This document shows positions 11,528 through 23,001 of a DNA stretch of 64,000 bases, piece by piece (position 1 is the stretch's first letter; each line of letters opens with the position of its first letter). Made by a program: the position numbers and the translations under genes. This DNA comes from Pseudoscleropodium purum. Lineage: Eukaryota > Streptophyta > Bryopsida > Hypnales > Brachytheciaceae. The notes beneath the pieces are model-generated. The model saw only the letters and a program-made list of their open reading frames with translations, was not told the origin of the DNA and did no database searches. The DNA lies in NCBI GenBank assembly GCA_963969395.1, contig OZ017795.1, positions 6,696,001-6,760,000 on the forward strand, read 5' to 3'.

Positions 11528-12366
11528 ACTTTGTAAATATTTAGTCTTCAGAAATTATAGGAATATCTGGTTTCTTAGTTTAACCTGCAGACAAAGATTA
11601 ATACTTCACAGATTAACATCATGCAGTTGCTGATTTGTCACAGGATACACCAGTTGCAATTGCAAACGCCTATTACTTCTATTAGATTGAAATACGAGGA
11701 GCGACCATATACAGTATTACATTGTTTCGGTGAGCCGATAATTGGTTGGAATACGTGGTTCTATGTATGGGTGATTGGAAAGGGATTTGAATGATCCACT
11801 TACTTTGCCCATCTTCTCTTGTAGAAGACACGTCGGTGAAGGTAATGTTCTCATGTTAATTTGTTTGAACTTGTGCACCACACTGACAAGCATGATCACG
11901 GTAGTTGTGCGCTACTTCCTCAAGTTAGTGGCAGCGTCTAAACCTGAATTGCAAGTTGAAGATCAAAGGAGGATTGGAAGAAAATATGCTCAGTCCTGGG
12001 ATAGATTGAACTGATTGAAACTGATCAGATGTATATAATTGCGCTGTTTGTGAAGGGCGATTTGGAATCTGATCTTGATTACGAAATGGATGATTCTTCA
12101 GTGAAGATGGGCGAAGAGTGCAGCATTTAATTAGAGGACCAGCAATCAGTTCTTGCAGTAAGCCAAGACATTCTAGCGAGCTATGTAGTTGCAACCCAGT
12201 TAAAACACACACGATTGTGTGTGTGTAGAGTAGAGGACTAGTTAATTCTCACTTGCAGGAGTTTCCCTTGTCCCCAGAGTACTTCAAGGATCAAAGCTCG
12301 GCTTAGATTGCCGGTAGTAAGAGATCATCTACGAAGCAACCAACAACACAGTAGTAGGGATTGATT
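11528..12366. other. Spacer between MIR160 hairpins 4 and 5
   Basis: No hairpin with a miR160-like arm is visible, though the length would fit two lost units. Acceptor-like sites appear near 11631-11642 (TTTGTCACAG) and 12249-12258 (CTCACTTGCAG), consistent with an intron-containing primary transcript. The open frames on both strands show no domain. Confidence 0.35.
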
Positions 12367-12456
12367 GGAACCGCCTGGCTCCCTTTATGCCACCTGCGAA
12401 GCTTGTCAAGAGTTTTGTCAGGATTCATAGCTGGCATTGAGGGAGTCAGGCAGACC
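12367..12456 (+). ncRNA. MIR160: MIR160 precursor hairpin 5
   Basis: Mature-arm candidate at 12372-12392, CGCCTGGCTCCC then TTTATGCCA. It differs from the canonical sequence by C at position 1 and U at position 14. The star arm at 12433-12453 has a matching change (GGCATTGAGGG instead of GGCATTCAGGG), so the G-C pair became a U-G pair and the stem is kept. It lies 992 bp after hairpin 4, about 2.6 unit lengths, so intervening copies may have decayed. The upstream flank ATCATCTACGAAGCAACC resembles the flank of unit 3 near 10949. Confidence 0.88.
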
Positions 12457-13450
12457 TTTCATCTTGCCAATGCCTAGCCTGCTGTTGTACATTGTACCTG
12501 GAGATTGCTGATTAAATACAGTAGCAGGTTGATTAGTTTGATTTGCTCAGAAGGACATATTACTGAAATGGCGTGTTCAATGGACCACAGCCATCAATTT
12601 AGAACTGTCTCTGTTGACCAATGAATGGCGGCACTGATAATGCAGCAGGGATTCAGAGAATGCACCGTGGGGATTGCACAGAGATCAATCTCTCGATCAT
12701 GTCCCTAATCTGTACTGCAGTTCTTCAAGAAATCAATGCATTCTGTTATACAGTCTGTCTGTCTGTCTGCGTATCTATATGCTTTACGTTGCAATGCAAA
12801 GTTTGTGGCATTTCTCAATGAATTAATTGCTAACTTCTTATGTTCAAATAGGCTGGCGTTTCACTGGGGAAATCTACATCTGCATTAAATTAATTTGCCA
12901 CAGTGGTGCCTTTCTGCTGCTTCTTCTTCTTTTTAAACAAATGAAACGGAATTTCATTGCATAAGATAAAATACGAGACCGCCAGCCACATGCCTTTCTG
13001 TTTGCACTTTGCACTAGTTGATGGTGGAGGAGTTAATTCTAGAGTATTGTTGGAGGAGTACGTGGGCCTACTTGATCACTGGTTCTGTTCACAACTCAGT
13101 TGCTATTGGCGTGGAGTACCATACCTCGGAACAAATAGATCAATCTCAACCAGCTGAGAGAAAAAGAAATTGGTACTTTTTATGTATAATTTAGCTACAT
13201 TCTGTTTCTATAATTGATTTCATTCAAATTTCAAAGTGATTGCTGGTAGGCATCGAGATGCATCTGTCCCTTTTTCTGAACAGGAGTTTAGTAGATTGAC
13301 AAAATATATCTCTGAGGGCAAAAACCCACGATACCTACATATCTACAATTCTATGTACACTGGTGAAAAGAATGAGTGTCCGCTCTTAACAATGAACGAT
13401 GTGGGCAACTTCAAAATTATTAGCTATAATAGTGACTTTTCCTTTCCAAT
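12457..13450. other. Gene-free 3' end of the GC-richer island
   Basis: Possible 3' part of the MIR160 transcript. A CTGT tetramer run occurs near 12753-12768. Composition returns to AT-rich after about 13200. No protein domain is recognisable. Confidence 0.35.
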
Positions 13451-13906
13451 TTAACCCCTAAATTCCCAAGGCCATTTTTTCATAACAAAACACATTCAAA
13501 ACTGTCATTTTCAATGCAAACAATGATTAATTTTACCACTTTTTTTTTTAATCCAACTTGTAGGATCTTGGTTGCACAAGACTAGTATGAGAATGTTTGA
13601 AAGAAATTGCAGAAACTTTGATTGAATCTATCACAAGATTTAAGCATTTTAATTTTCATAAATGGATCTAATACATTCTTTCCTTAGAATTTACTAAGAT
13701 AGCTTGCAAAATAAGAAGCTTCATGACTTTCACATCACTTATCTAAATAGAATAAATCAAATCTTTCAACATAGACAAAATATAATCTATAAAAACTAAA
13801 TTAAAATTAAATCATTTCAAATTATTGTAGTTTTTGTTTTGCTAATTGCCCTCATCTATTTTGTTCCCAAATACCAACTGAAACAAAAATTATATTCTCC
13901 AAATGC

Positions 13907-13994
13907 CATGGTTGTCATACTAGACAAGTTACTATTCATTTCATGTCCTGTAGGACATGAAATGAATAGTAATTTGTCCAGTATGACAACCATG
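13907..13994. mobile_element. 88-bp palindromic MITE with 8-bp target duplication
   Basis: Ends CATGGTTGTCATAC and its reverse complement; almost the whole element is one hairpin. CCAAATGC is duplicated at 13899-13906 and 13995-14002. The 8-bp duplication and the shared termini place it with the elements at 4123 and 14066, hAT-like by target-site length. Confidence 0.9.
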
Positions 13995-14065
13995 CCAAAT
14001 GCTAATCAATTTTCCTATCTACAAAAAAAATTAAAAAATCACTAGAAGATTTTTTAGGCCAAAAG

Positions 14066-14375
14066 CATGGTTGTCATAACGAGCGAGTTAGGGTCATCGG
14101 ACGGGACGGACGGACGGGCAAACCGGCCTGGATAGACGGTCCAGACGGCTTTAATTTTGTAACTTGTGCAATTTTGCAGAATTACACGTCACCTCGGAAT
14201 GCGAAATCCAAGGCCTTGACGATCTCGTTCGCGCTTAACATGTTCCTTAATCCACATGGCATCCACGTGGCCTATTTTTCCGTTATCAGAAAGTCAACTA
14301 TGTGTTGACTGTATCGGGCAGGTGGGACCTCTAACGGACGGGCGAACCGGACGTCCGTCCACTATGACAACCATG
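14066..14375. mobile_element. 310-bp MITE with 8-bp target duplication
   Basis: Ends CATGGTTGTCATA and its inverse ACTATGACAACCATG. GCCAAAAG is duplicated exactly at 14058-14065 and 14376-14383. The interior is GC-rich with GGACGG repeats and is not a perfect palindrome, so it may be an internally deleted form of a larger hAT-like element. It inserted 71 bp from its relative at 13907. Confidence 0.9.
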
Positions 14376-14400
14376 GCCAAAAGAAGCCTATGACGTCTAA

Positions 14401-16332
14401 GAGTTGTCAAACTATCACAAATTCAGAAACAATTTAGAATGCTCGCACGTTAGCAATCTAACATGGTTGAGACCATGCCATATCACATAAAATTAATTAA
14501 TTATCTTTCAAAAATATTTTTTAATTATTGTTTTTTATTTTTATATTTCGAAAATATTTATTATTTTGAACAAGAATGCATGTGTTCTAGGGTTGACAAA
14601 ATTCTACATAATGGGCAAAATAACATCCAAAATTAGGAAGCTTGGATGCTGCATATGTAGCATCTAATAAACCATTGGAAGGCAGATGGGCAAATGCGAT
14701 GGACTCGGCAAATAGGGCAGATGCTCAATTGTTCGCCACATTTAGATTGTCTAATTGTTGAACATAGACATTAGATGTAGTAGACAGTCTCGCACGGACA
14801 CTAGCGGACAATTTCGTAGATGGTGTTGCAGCGGATGGGGTAGATTGCATTGGTGGACTACATATTTTTTTTTTCCAAATGTCACAAGATACTACACAAC
14901 TCACATGCACGTCTGTCAGACACCAGCAGACATCTATGTAACCCTAACATGTTCATAAGTTTGGAAATGATTCCAAAACAATCTTCCGAAGGCCTAAAAA
15001 AATCTAATGGGCTTGCCAAAAACTGAAATTATAGGTATGTGTCCAAACCTTCAAACAGTCTCCCAAAAAGATTCTTGGGACTTCAAATTTAATTCAATTG
15101 ATGTCAATTTTGTCCATAAAATTAAATGTCATATGCCAAAACTTAAATAACTAAAACAATTTTTTTCTTTATAAAATACAAAAATTCTTGTATTACAGAT
15201 TAAAAAAATAGGTTGAAGCTCAATTTAAGTACATGTATACCCTACATCCCTACATGGTGGTTAGATTTGACATTTTTTACTATATAATTAATTAAAATTG
15301 ATCTTGTGTTCCAAAAATACATGCATAAGTTATAGTAGACCTGGTAGATGTTTGTGTCCTTAATTGCCTCTATGTGCAAGGTATAATGTAACTTTTTGTA
15401 TCTTGAAATCAAAATTTTCTTATAATTGCAATATACAAAAAATATGTCAAATTCATTTAAATGATATGTTTAAAAAAAAATTTAGGTGCAATTGGGTATT
15501 GAAGTTTGAAGTGAGGTATGCGTTTTCTTATATTGAATAAAATGGTCTATTTTTATTTTTTTATAATAAGTACAAAAAATTGTATTTTTTTAAATTTAGT
15601 ATTATTCTCTATTGTATTTTAGAGTAATGTAGAAATATATTTTGAATTTGAAATTGGTATTGTAATGCTAATGTATGAGTGTAGGGAATATTGATCAACT
15701 ATTGTGTTGGAAAGGTTGTTAATTTGATGTAACTTAAGTTTTGTACTAGCTCAACTTGTATATGACTTCAAAATTGACATCTACCAGATATACATGAGCT
15801 TGCATTTGTCTAATAGATCAAATTCTCCTTTGACTTTCAAAAAAATTACTTTGGTTTTATCATTGTTCACATCATATGCCATGTAGATGCCATATGGCAT
15901 GTCTATAGGTGCATGTAGATGGGCAATGTCTAAATGGGTGACTCCAAGTAGGATGACCTTCGGTTTGGGACAACTTCAAGTGGATTGATTTTATTGTGTG
16001 ACTTTTTGTCAAGTAACTTCTAGTGTAAAATAATTTCAAGTAGGTGACTTTTGATGTGAGGTGACTTCAATTGAAAGACTACTTCAAATGGGGTGATTTT
16101 TTGTTTGTGTGGCCACCTTGGAAGGCAACTATTTTTGGGCAACCTTTTCAATGGCAAATTTTTATTTAAGGGAATTTAGTTATGATTCTAATAGATTGGA
16201 TGAAAATAAATTGTTATAACTTTTCTACAAGTTGAAATGTTTGAACCCCTACATGTCTGCATATCCATAAGTAAAAGCACCTTGGACAATTTTAATTGTG
16301 ACTTTCAAAATAAAGCACTTTGGGTATTTGAT
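14401..16332. other. AT-rich stretch without a recognisable gene
   Basis: No transposon end, RNA gene or domain-bearing frame is visible. Short frames near 14725-14958 look random. Confidence 0.45.
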
Positions 16333-16336
16333 TTAA

Positions 16337-17263
16337 CCCCTAAAGTTCCTTGATTGTGTTTGCACCAAAAAAGCTCTAAAACTGCATTTTTTAGGACAAG
16401 TACCAAAAACATTAAAAAAAAAATTTTGCACACATACAATTATAGGATCTTGTAGTATGATAATTTGAAAAGATGTGGAAAAAATTTCAGAAATTTTTAC
16501 TGTGTAGATTGCAAGATATTAGCATTTCAATTGACAAAAAGCCTTTTTTTGGCCCTGTGAACAACCGGGCAGCTGCACTTCAAAAGGTCACATTTGTATA
16601 AAAAAATGTCCAAAATGGTTGCAATTCTTTGGATTCATTCTTCAAGGCAAATTGGCTACATGCTCAAGAAATTTCAGATCATTTGAAATTGTACAACATA
16701 AAGGAAAAAAATAGTAAGTAGAAAGAAGTAGAGAATGAATCAAAATACTAAATTGTTAATAATTTAGTATTTATAAAATTAAAAAATACCAATGCCAATG
16801 GTTGAAATTTTGTAATAAAAAATCTTCACGTAATATATTTTGTTTTTTCCAAAAACATTGAAAATTGAGTTCAATAAAGAACTTCAAAGTTTATTTTGGA
16901 GTAGAGAATCCATAACTACTTTCAAACTAAAGCATCTCATAACTTTTGATTCATTGATCAAAATAGAATGATTCAAAGTTTTCTATGTAAATATAAATCT
17001 AGAAAATTAATTTCAAATTTTTATTCCTAAAAATAGTGATTTTTTCAGATGTGCCCGGACTGCCCAAGTTGAAAAACAAACTACATATAAGGCCATAACT
17101 TTTGACTCATATTTTTAAATGTCTTGAAATTTAGTGCACATAAAAGATACTCTTTGTCCACACCTTCTATTAAAATTTGGGCTAAAAATATGGAAATCTC
17201 CGCTCACATGCACCTACCCAAAAAAGTTATGTTGCCAAAAAAGGCACCTTGGTCCTTTAGGGG
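16337..17263 (+). repeat. TTAA-flanked, CCCCTAAAG-ended repeat, copy 4
   Basis: The best-preserved ends of the family: TTAA (16333-16336) then CCCCTAAAG, and CCTTTAGGGG then TTAA (17264-17267). Its interior is colinear with the copy at 4564-5498. Confidence 0.75.
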
Positions 17264-17267
17264 TTAA

Positions 17268-18070
17268 ACACAAAAAATCAAACTTTACAAGTTTGTTTTG
17301 TAGTCCATCTTTGATTTTTAAATTGAAAGAATTATTCCAATTGCAAGCTCTATGTATTCATATCCAAATTACACTATATTCTAGGAAGTTTTTAATTAAA
17401 AAATATATTTTATAAAATTAAATTACAAATTAGATTTTTTGTTGTAACCTTCATTTGCAAAAAGAATTTAATTTCTTCTAATATATATTGTAATTGATAT
17501 AATTACTATAATATAATTTTCAATTTTCTTGGAAACCACAATAATGTAATTTTTTGCTCATAACTTTTGAAAGCATAAACATCAAAAATACTTTCTTCCA
17601 AAATTGATATATCATTTAAAATTTTATATATCATTTAACTTTGGAGCTACTTACCACTATCTCTAAATCCTCTCACTTGTCTTTTCATGGGTATTGTTTT
17701 CAAAATGAAAAGGAGCATCCTCATACAACTAATTTACAACCCTCTAACTAGTCGCAAATCTCTATTTTCACTTTATTATTGTCAAATTCATTGTCAAATA
17801 GCATTTTTAAGTTAGGAGTTTCTTTTTATCAATTTTTAAAAATCAGACACCAAAGAGTCCAATTTCTTTGTATTTTTCATTGTGTTTTTTGGAGGCATAA
17901 CTTTTAGAGATCAATTTTTTTAGATCTGAATCTTTAGAGACATATTATTTTTTAATCTCTACAAATTATTCATATTTTTTTTCATTTAAAAAAATTATTC
18001 CAAAAATCACAACACTAATTGAAATAGGTTTTTTTGAGCCAAAATGGTAGGCGTTTCTTGCATGACCATA
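17268..18070 (+). repeat. Degenerate member of the GGTGATTGCAAGAAA-ended repeat family
   Basis: The part from about 17870 to 18063 matches 27540-27735, including CATAACTTTTAGAGAT and AAAAAAATTATTCCAAAA, and ends in a damaged form of the family terminus (GTTTCTTGCATGACC). The left end is not identifiable. Confidence 0.4.
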
Positions 18071-18648
18071 ATACAAAGATTTGTGAATAGGTTCATAATA
18101 ACATAAGGCATTAGGACCTTTGTTTTAGAAATGCTTTGTATATAATCTCTTTATACCTTTAAATTCCCTAAATAATCCTAAACCCATTCTCAAATTTCTT
18201 TTTCCCAAATCCCTATCTTATAATTCACAAGATATACTAGAAACTACCATAGCTAATTTTGATCTAGCATAAAAGGTTTTTTTTCTTTTTAACACAAGCA
18301 AAGCAATACTTTATTGCAAGAAAAAAGGAAAGAAGACCCAACTACATATGGTCTATGTTGGTGAGTGGACAAAGCTAGAAAAGAAACAAAAGTACAAACC
18401 GAGCGAGAGCCTAGTAAGGCGGTTTGTGCCTAAACTAGAACCTGATGAAACTAAGGTGGTTGATAATACAAACCTTGCTCCGGGATTTGACAAAACCTAC
18501 TAAGGCAAATCCTCAAACATAATCACTAAAATACCATAAAGTGTCCACCTACTAATAAACTGCTCCCTCACAACCTCGCCCCGTGGTAGACACTTAAGCA
18601 ACAACTTAAAAACAGAATTCCACTCCATTTGCCTATAGTTAAGAAGAC

Positions 18649-18834
18649 TTAGCCAAATGCACTACAAAAGTTTCTTTGACTGTCTATTACATTGTTGAAA
18701 GTAGCATTGTTTTTCTCAATCCAAAAAAACCAGAGAATAACAATGCAAATTGCCACCCAAATACTACATACCGCTTTGAATTTCCTTAGGATGTGATTTG
18801 AAAAATTCCTTGCTATTATTTGAGAGGTTTCCAC
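18649..18834 (-). pseudogene. LINE ORF2 C-terminal zf-RVT fragment
   Basis: Contains CSIWVAICIVILWFFWIEKN followed by a few residues to the Asn-Ala-Thr-Phe-Asn stretch. This matches the tryptophan-rich W..ilW.iW..RN end of plant LINE ORF2 proteins. Confidence 0.65.
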
Positions 18835-19790
18835 GGACCTACAATCTTCTTATTCATGATGAGGGAGTTCATGATATGGATTCTCCACTGCTAGTCTCGA
18901 TGTGCTAAAGGATACTCCTAGAATCTGTTTAAAAAAAACTTGTGAGATTTATGAGGGCACATTAGATATCCTATGTCTACACTTGCTTGAATTCGGCCCT
19001 ACCAAGCATTCACCACCATAGCTCGATGACACATGAGCCAAAGTAGACCAAATTCTTTAGTAGGCATCCGTAGCTTGGCCTACGTAGTAGCCCAATGCAA
19101 ATTAAATAGAATGACAAGGGAACGACGCCTTGCCATTTCTTTTGAATGATGTTATAGAGACCATCTATTTGACAAGCAAGAGCTTTTGGCCTAATTTGGT
19201 ACTAAAGTCAAAGAAGGGAAAAGGACCCTTGCCACCCACCCAATTGAGTTCTTTGGGTCCTAGGGGAGTTGATTGATCTGGCCAAAATAGATCCACACTC
19301 TGACCTTCCTTGGTCTCTTTTTTATGTTAATCACATGAACTCAATGATAAGCACTGGTCATGAGACGATCATTACCGTCCCTTTGCTTCTTGATTACTTA
19401 GACAAAGTACTAGAAGACTCCCGCACCTCCTACTTCCGCTCAAACTGTTGGAGATTCCGAGGTCGTGGCTATCCACTAACTAGTAGATTAATTCCTATGT
19501 CGTTTCTTACTTGGATAATAATCAATGGGAAAGGATCAAATTTGGCCTTGAAATATCCTAGCTATTTTCTTTCTATTGGGTTGGGGAGATTAGATGTTAG
19601 GATTCAAAGAGGGTCCCTAAATTTAAGTCAAGGCCTATATTGATGCCTCCCAAGAACTAGATTCGTTTGCGGCTAAATTAAAATGTGTGGTTGCCTCATC
19701 ATAGGTAAGAAAACAATCCCCTACCCAAGCATCTTTCACCTTGCTTAGGCTAGTACAATCAAGCTTTGATGTTCTAATTCTTCAATAGCT

Positions 19791-20013
19791 CACTACAAGA
19801 GAAAGTGATGTTTTAAATGAGATTTTAAGTTTAGTCCTAGACATAAGATTATAAGTAATGACCTATAAGAAGATTTTCAACAAAATTTTAGTAAAAACAC
19901 ATGTATTTCTTGTAAAATTCTCCTAAAAATCCCCATAAAAGTTATTATTTATAATCTTATGTCTAGGACTATGTTTAAAAACTCACTTAAAACACCCCTT
20001 TTTTCTTTTAGTG
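19791..20013. mobile_element. CACTA-type MITE
   Basis: Starts CACTACAAGAGAAAG and ends CTTTTAGTG. GCT is duplicated at 19788-19790 and 20014-20016, the 3-bp duplication expected for CACTA (En/Spm) elements. Inner inverted arms match well (GTCCTAGACATAAGATTAT against its complement). It lies within the LINE. Confidence 0.88.
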
Positions 20014-20654
20014 GCTTGGCCCAATCTGGAATGAGAATTCAAACCACCAAAGGGGCTCATTTGTGACTTCTTCTAGCAACTTGGATGGAACCACCATCAA
20101 CTCTTTGGCTAATTTTCTCTGGGCAACAAATTCTATTCTAAGTCCTAAAGCCTCACTTAGCTAAGAACCTTTGGATGGTGAAGTAGTTCATTCTTGGTAT
20201 CTAGTTGCCACCACTATACGGTTGGAAATTAGAGATCTTGAAATAGAGAAAAACATGCAAGTTGGATTGATTAAGCTTGCAAGTCTTAACAATCCACTTG
20301 TCCATGAGGGATGTAAGGGTGTCAATTGGGTTGATCAAGTCAATACCATCCTTATCCTTGCTTTGACAACATTGAACCCATGCCACCTTGACTCTAGAGT
20401 GATGCATCGAACCCAACCACATGAAGTGCATCACTATGGTTTTACATTTGGTGACACTTATTTGCAAACCCGTCTAAATTGCAATGAAGAAATACACAAA
20501 GAAAGCAAAACATTGTTAACTACTACAAATGCGTCTAGTAGAGTTGATCTTTGTTGTACACTAGAATGCACGTTTCTTGTTCACCTTGTCCAATAAAACC
20601 TCATTGACATCCCTTGAGCTCAGAGAGAGCTCAAATAAGGAGCCCAACAACTTA

Positions 20655-21653
20655 CTAACGTCGCCGGTGTTTGCCCTCTTCATATGGAGCTAGTCTGTCC
20701 AAAGGGGCTGTCCTTGGGAGTCTTGGGAATGCCAATAACCACAAGATTTGTCCTAGTTTAATACCAATCCTAAACCTACACAGAAGGAGTCTAAAGTGGC
20801 CACCATATTGAGAACTGATCCTTCTTCTCCTAGCAAGGTAAAGGAGATGTTGTTTGTGTATTGCACTAGCACTAGCTTTGTTGTCCTCCACCGAGAGTTT
20901 AATCCCCTTAATCAACCTGCTTGTGATGCCATCCTTCACCATCAAATTTAGTACCTTTGTAACAATGAAGAAAAGGTAGGGAGCCAAGGAGAAACCCCTT
21001 CTAACTCCTTTCTGAATGGAAAAGAGGGGGATAGTACACCATTGACCTTGATCATTGCTTCCGCTCCTTGAAACATCAGCAATATCATAGATATAAATCC
21101 TCGAAGGAAACCAAAGGCCAACAAAGCTTTAGAGACAAAGGCAAGGTCAACTATGTCATAAGCTTTACTAAAATCTAGTTTCATAAAAAGAAGCGGTTGA
21201 TCGGAGTACTCAATCCACTCTAGTGTCTCATGGGTTAGTAGGATGTTGTCCAAAATGAATAGCAATGGCAAAAATGCCAATTGGTTAGGAGATAATTTCC
21301 ATCAAAACAGTCTGCAACTAACGTTGAAGCACTTTTGTGTACACTTTGTAGGCCACGTTTAGTAAGGTAATGGAACGCCAATTGATTAACTTGTACCTCT
21401 CTCTTCCTTTATGCAGGAGGGAAATTAGACCTTGCATGACTCAATGTGGCATTAAGTCCTCTTGAATTGCTAAAGTGATCATGAGAAGGTAATTGACTTT
21501 AATAACATTCCAATAGCTCTTGAAAAAACTAGTAATCACCCCATATGGTCCCAGTGCCTTTCCCAAATCCATGTCCTTGAAGGCCTCTTCCAACTTAAAT
21601 AAGGTAATAGGGGTAGTGAGATTTCTCTTTAGAGAGTTGAATAGGTGGCACAA
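20655..21653 (-). pseudogene. LINE reverse transcriptase remnant
   Basis: Recognisable blocks in order on the minus strand are LGKALGPYGVITSFFKSYWN (21653-21441), the equivalent of the KaPGpDGf...Ffk.yW block, then MKLDFSKAYDIVDLAFV (about 21190-21140, catalytic Asp region), then APYLFFIVTKVLNLMV (about 20985-20940). The catalytic Y/FADD box is replaced by YTNN at 20849-20860, so both catalytic aspartates there are lost. Frames shift between blocks. It cannot be active. Confidence 0.85.
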
Positions 21654-21908
21654 AACACTTTCAATACAAGTGTCAATGGCCTTGTCCTAAGCTAAAGACA
21701 AGGAGGGGTGGCCAAGTGGGTGTATACAACTTGAATTAATACAATGAGCAAATTCTCTCCAAATTTGCTTGATCAATATGAGTCACATTATCACCATCTT
21801 CCAATTCATTGATTCTAGATTCACCCCCACACCCCATGTGAGTTTGGAAAAACTCTTTAGAACAAGAACCACTAATCTTCTTCCATTGTACCTTGTTGCA
21901 TAATTTAA

Positions 21909-22539
21909 TCCCTAAAGGAATATTGTTCCTTTGGGGGACAAATGGGATTTTGGGTAGGTACCTACTGGTTGAAATTTTTTTTGAAGATAGATAAATTAAT
22001 TAGCTTAGTGGGAATATAATTATTTTTCAATTGATGACGAGGAACAAAAGTTATGTTCAAATAAGCTCAAAATAGGAGACAAGGATTAGTAAAAAAAATT
22101 TCAAAAATTTTCATTTTTTGTTTTTCATTTTTTTTCCTCATAGATTATATTTTGTGTACATAGAAAACATTGATTCATTAGTGCATTTTAATTCCATTTT
22201 AGAGATATTAATAATTAAAAATTTCCTTCTAACTTATACATACTTCTATTTAACAATTTTTTAAAGAATAAAAATTAAAGTTAAAAATGTTCAAAGTCAA
22301 AGAATCTAGTCCCACAATGTAATGAAAAACTTGTTTTTTCTACTTTAAATGCAAATATCTTGCAATCTTTGTGGTCAAAAATTTTGAAGTATTTTCCACA
22401 TATTTTCATACTAGTTAGGTGTAAGATTCTATGGTTAGATGTGAAAAAAAATAATTAAATTTTTTTTAACCTTTTGCTATAGAAATGGCAATTTTGAGTG
22501 TTTTTTTGTTGTAGAAAAAAGGCCTTGATCCTTTAGGTG
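21909..22539 (-). repeat. TTAA-flanked repeat, copy 5, inserted in the LINE
   Basis: Ends TCCCTAAAGG and CCTTTAGGTG are flanked by TTAA on both sides (21905-21908, 22540-22543). At 631 bp it is shorter than copies 2 and 4. It serves as the empty-site reference for the MITE at 13907. Confidence 0.7.
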
Positions 22540-23001
22540 TTAAGACCTTCAATATGGTTTTTTTTCAAACCTTCCAAGTTTCTAGCCAATGAATCTACAT
22601 TGCTTGTGACTATTGAGGTTCTCTAGATTAGATTGAAGCACCTCCACTGCCTTTGCTAACTGCACCTTAAGATGAGCTTTTATCTTCCGTTGAGCCTATG
22701 CCGCTCTAATGCAAAATTCCTTGTAATACTTTAACACCTTTCTTATCTTCTTCAAAATAATTCCTTATAAATTGGTTATTCAAATTTGGATGATGTATTC
22801 TCTAACCACCATGTCCTCAAGGTACCTACCACTCATTTTGTAGGCAGACCTTTGAGGTGTAGTGGTTTTGTTAAGGAACTTCCTCTAAACATGCAAGTGG
22901 TTGGAGTGGTTGCAATTTTCCTTGATGAAATACTTCAATATTGGGCTAGGGAGAATTCTACCAATCTGAAAGGTTTAAAATTTGTTCAATCTAGCATATA
23001 T

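Larger units (their letters stand above)
13455..14400 (+). repeat. TTAA-flanked repeat, copy 3, with two MITEs inside
   Basis: Starts CCCCTAAATTCCC after TTAA (13451-13454). Its 3' part aligns with the reverse complement of the copy at 21909-22539 on both sides of the first MITE, which shows that the MITE inserted into a pre-existing repeat. The 3' end is not well defined. About 14400 is an estimate. Confidence 0.5.

Noticed and set aside
20171..20596. 141-codon + strand frame
   Set aside because: It is the antisense shadow of the decayed LINE.
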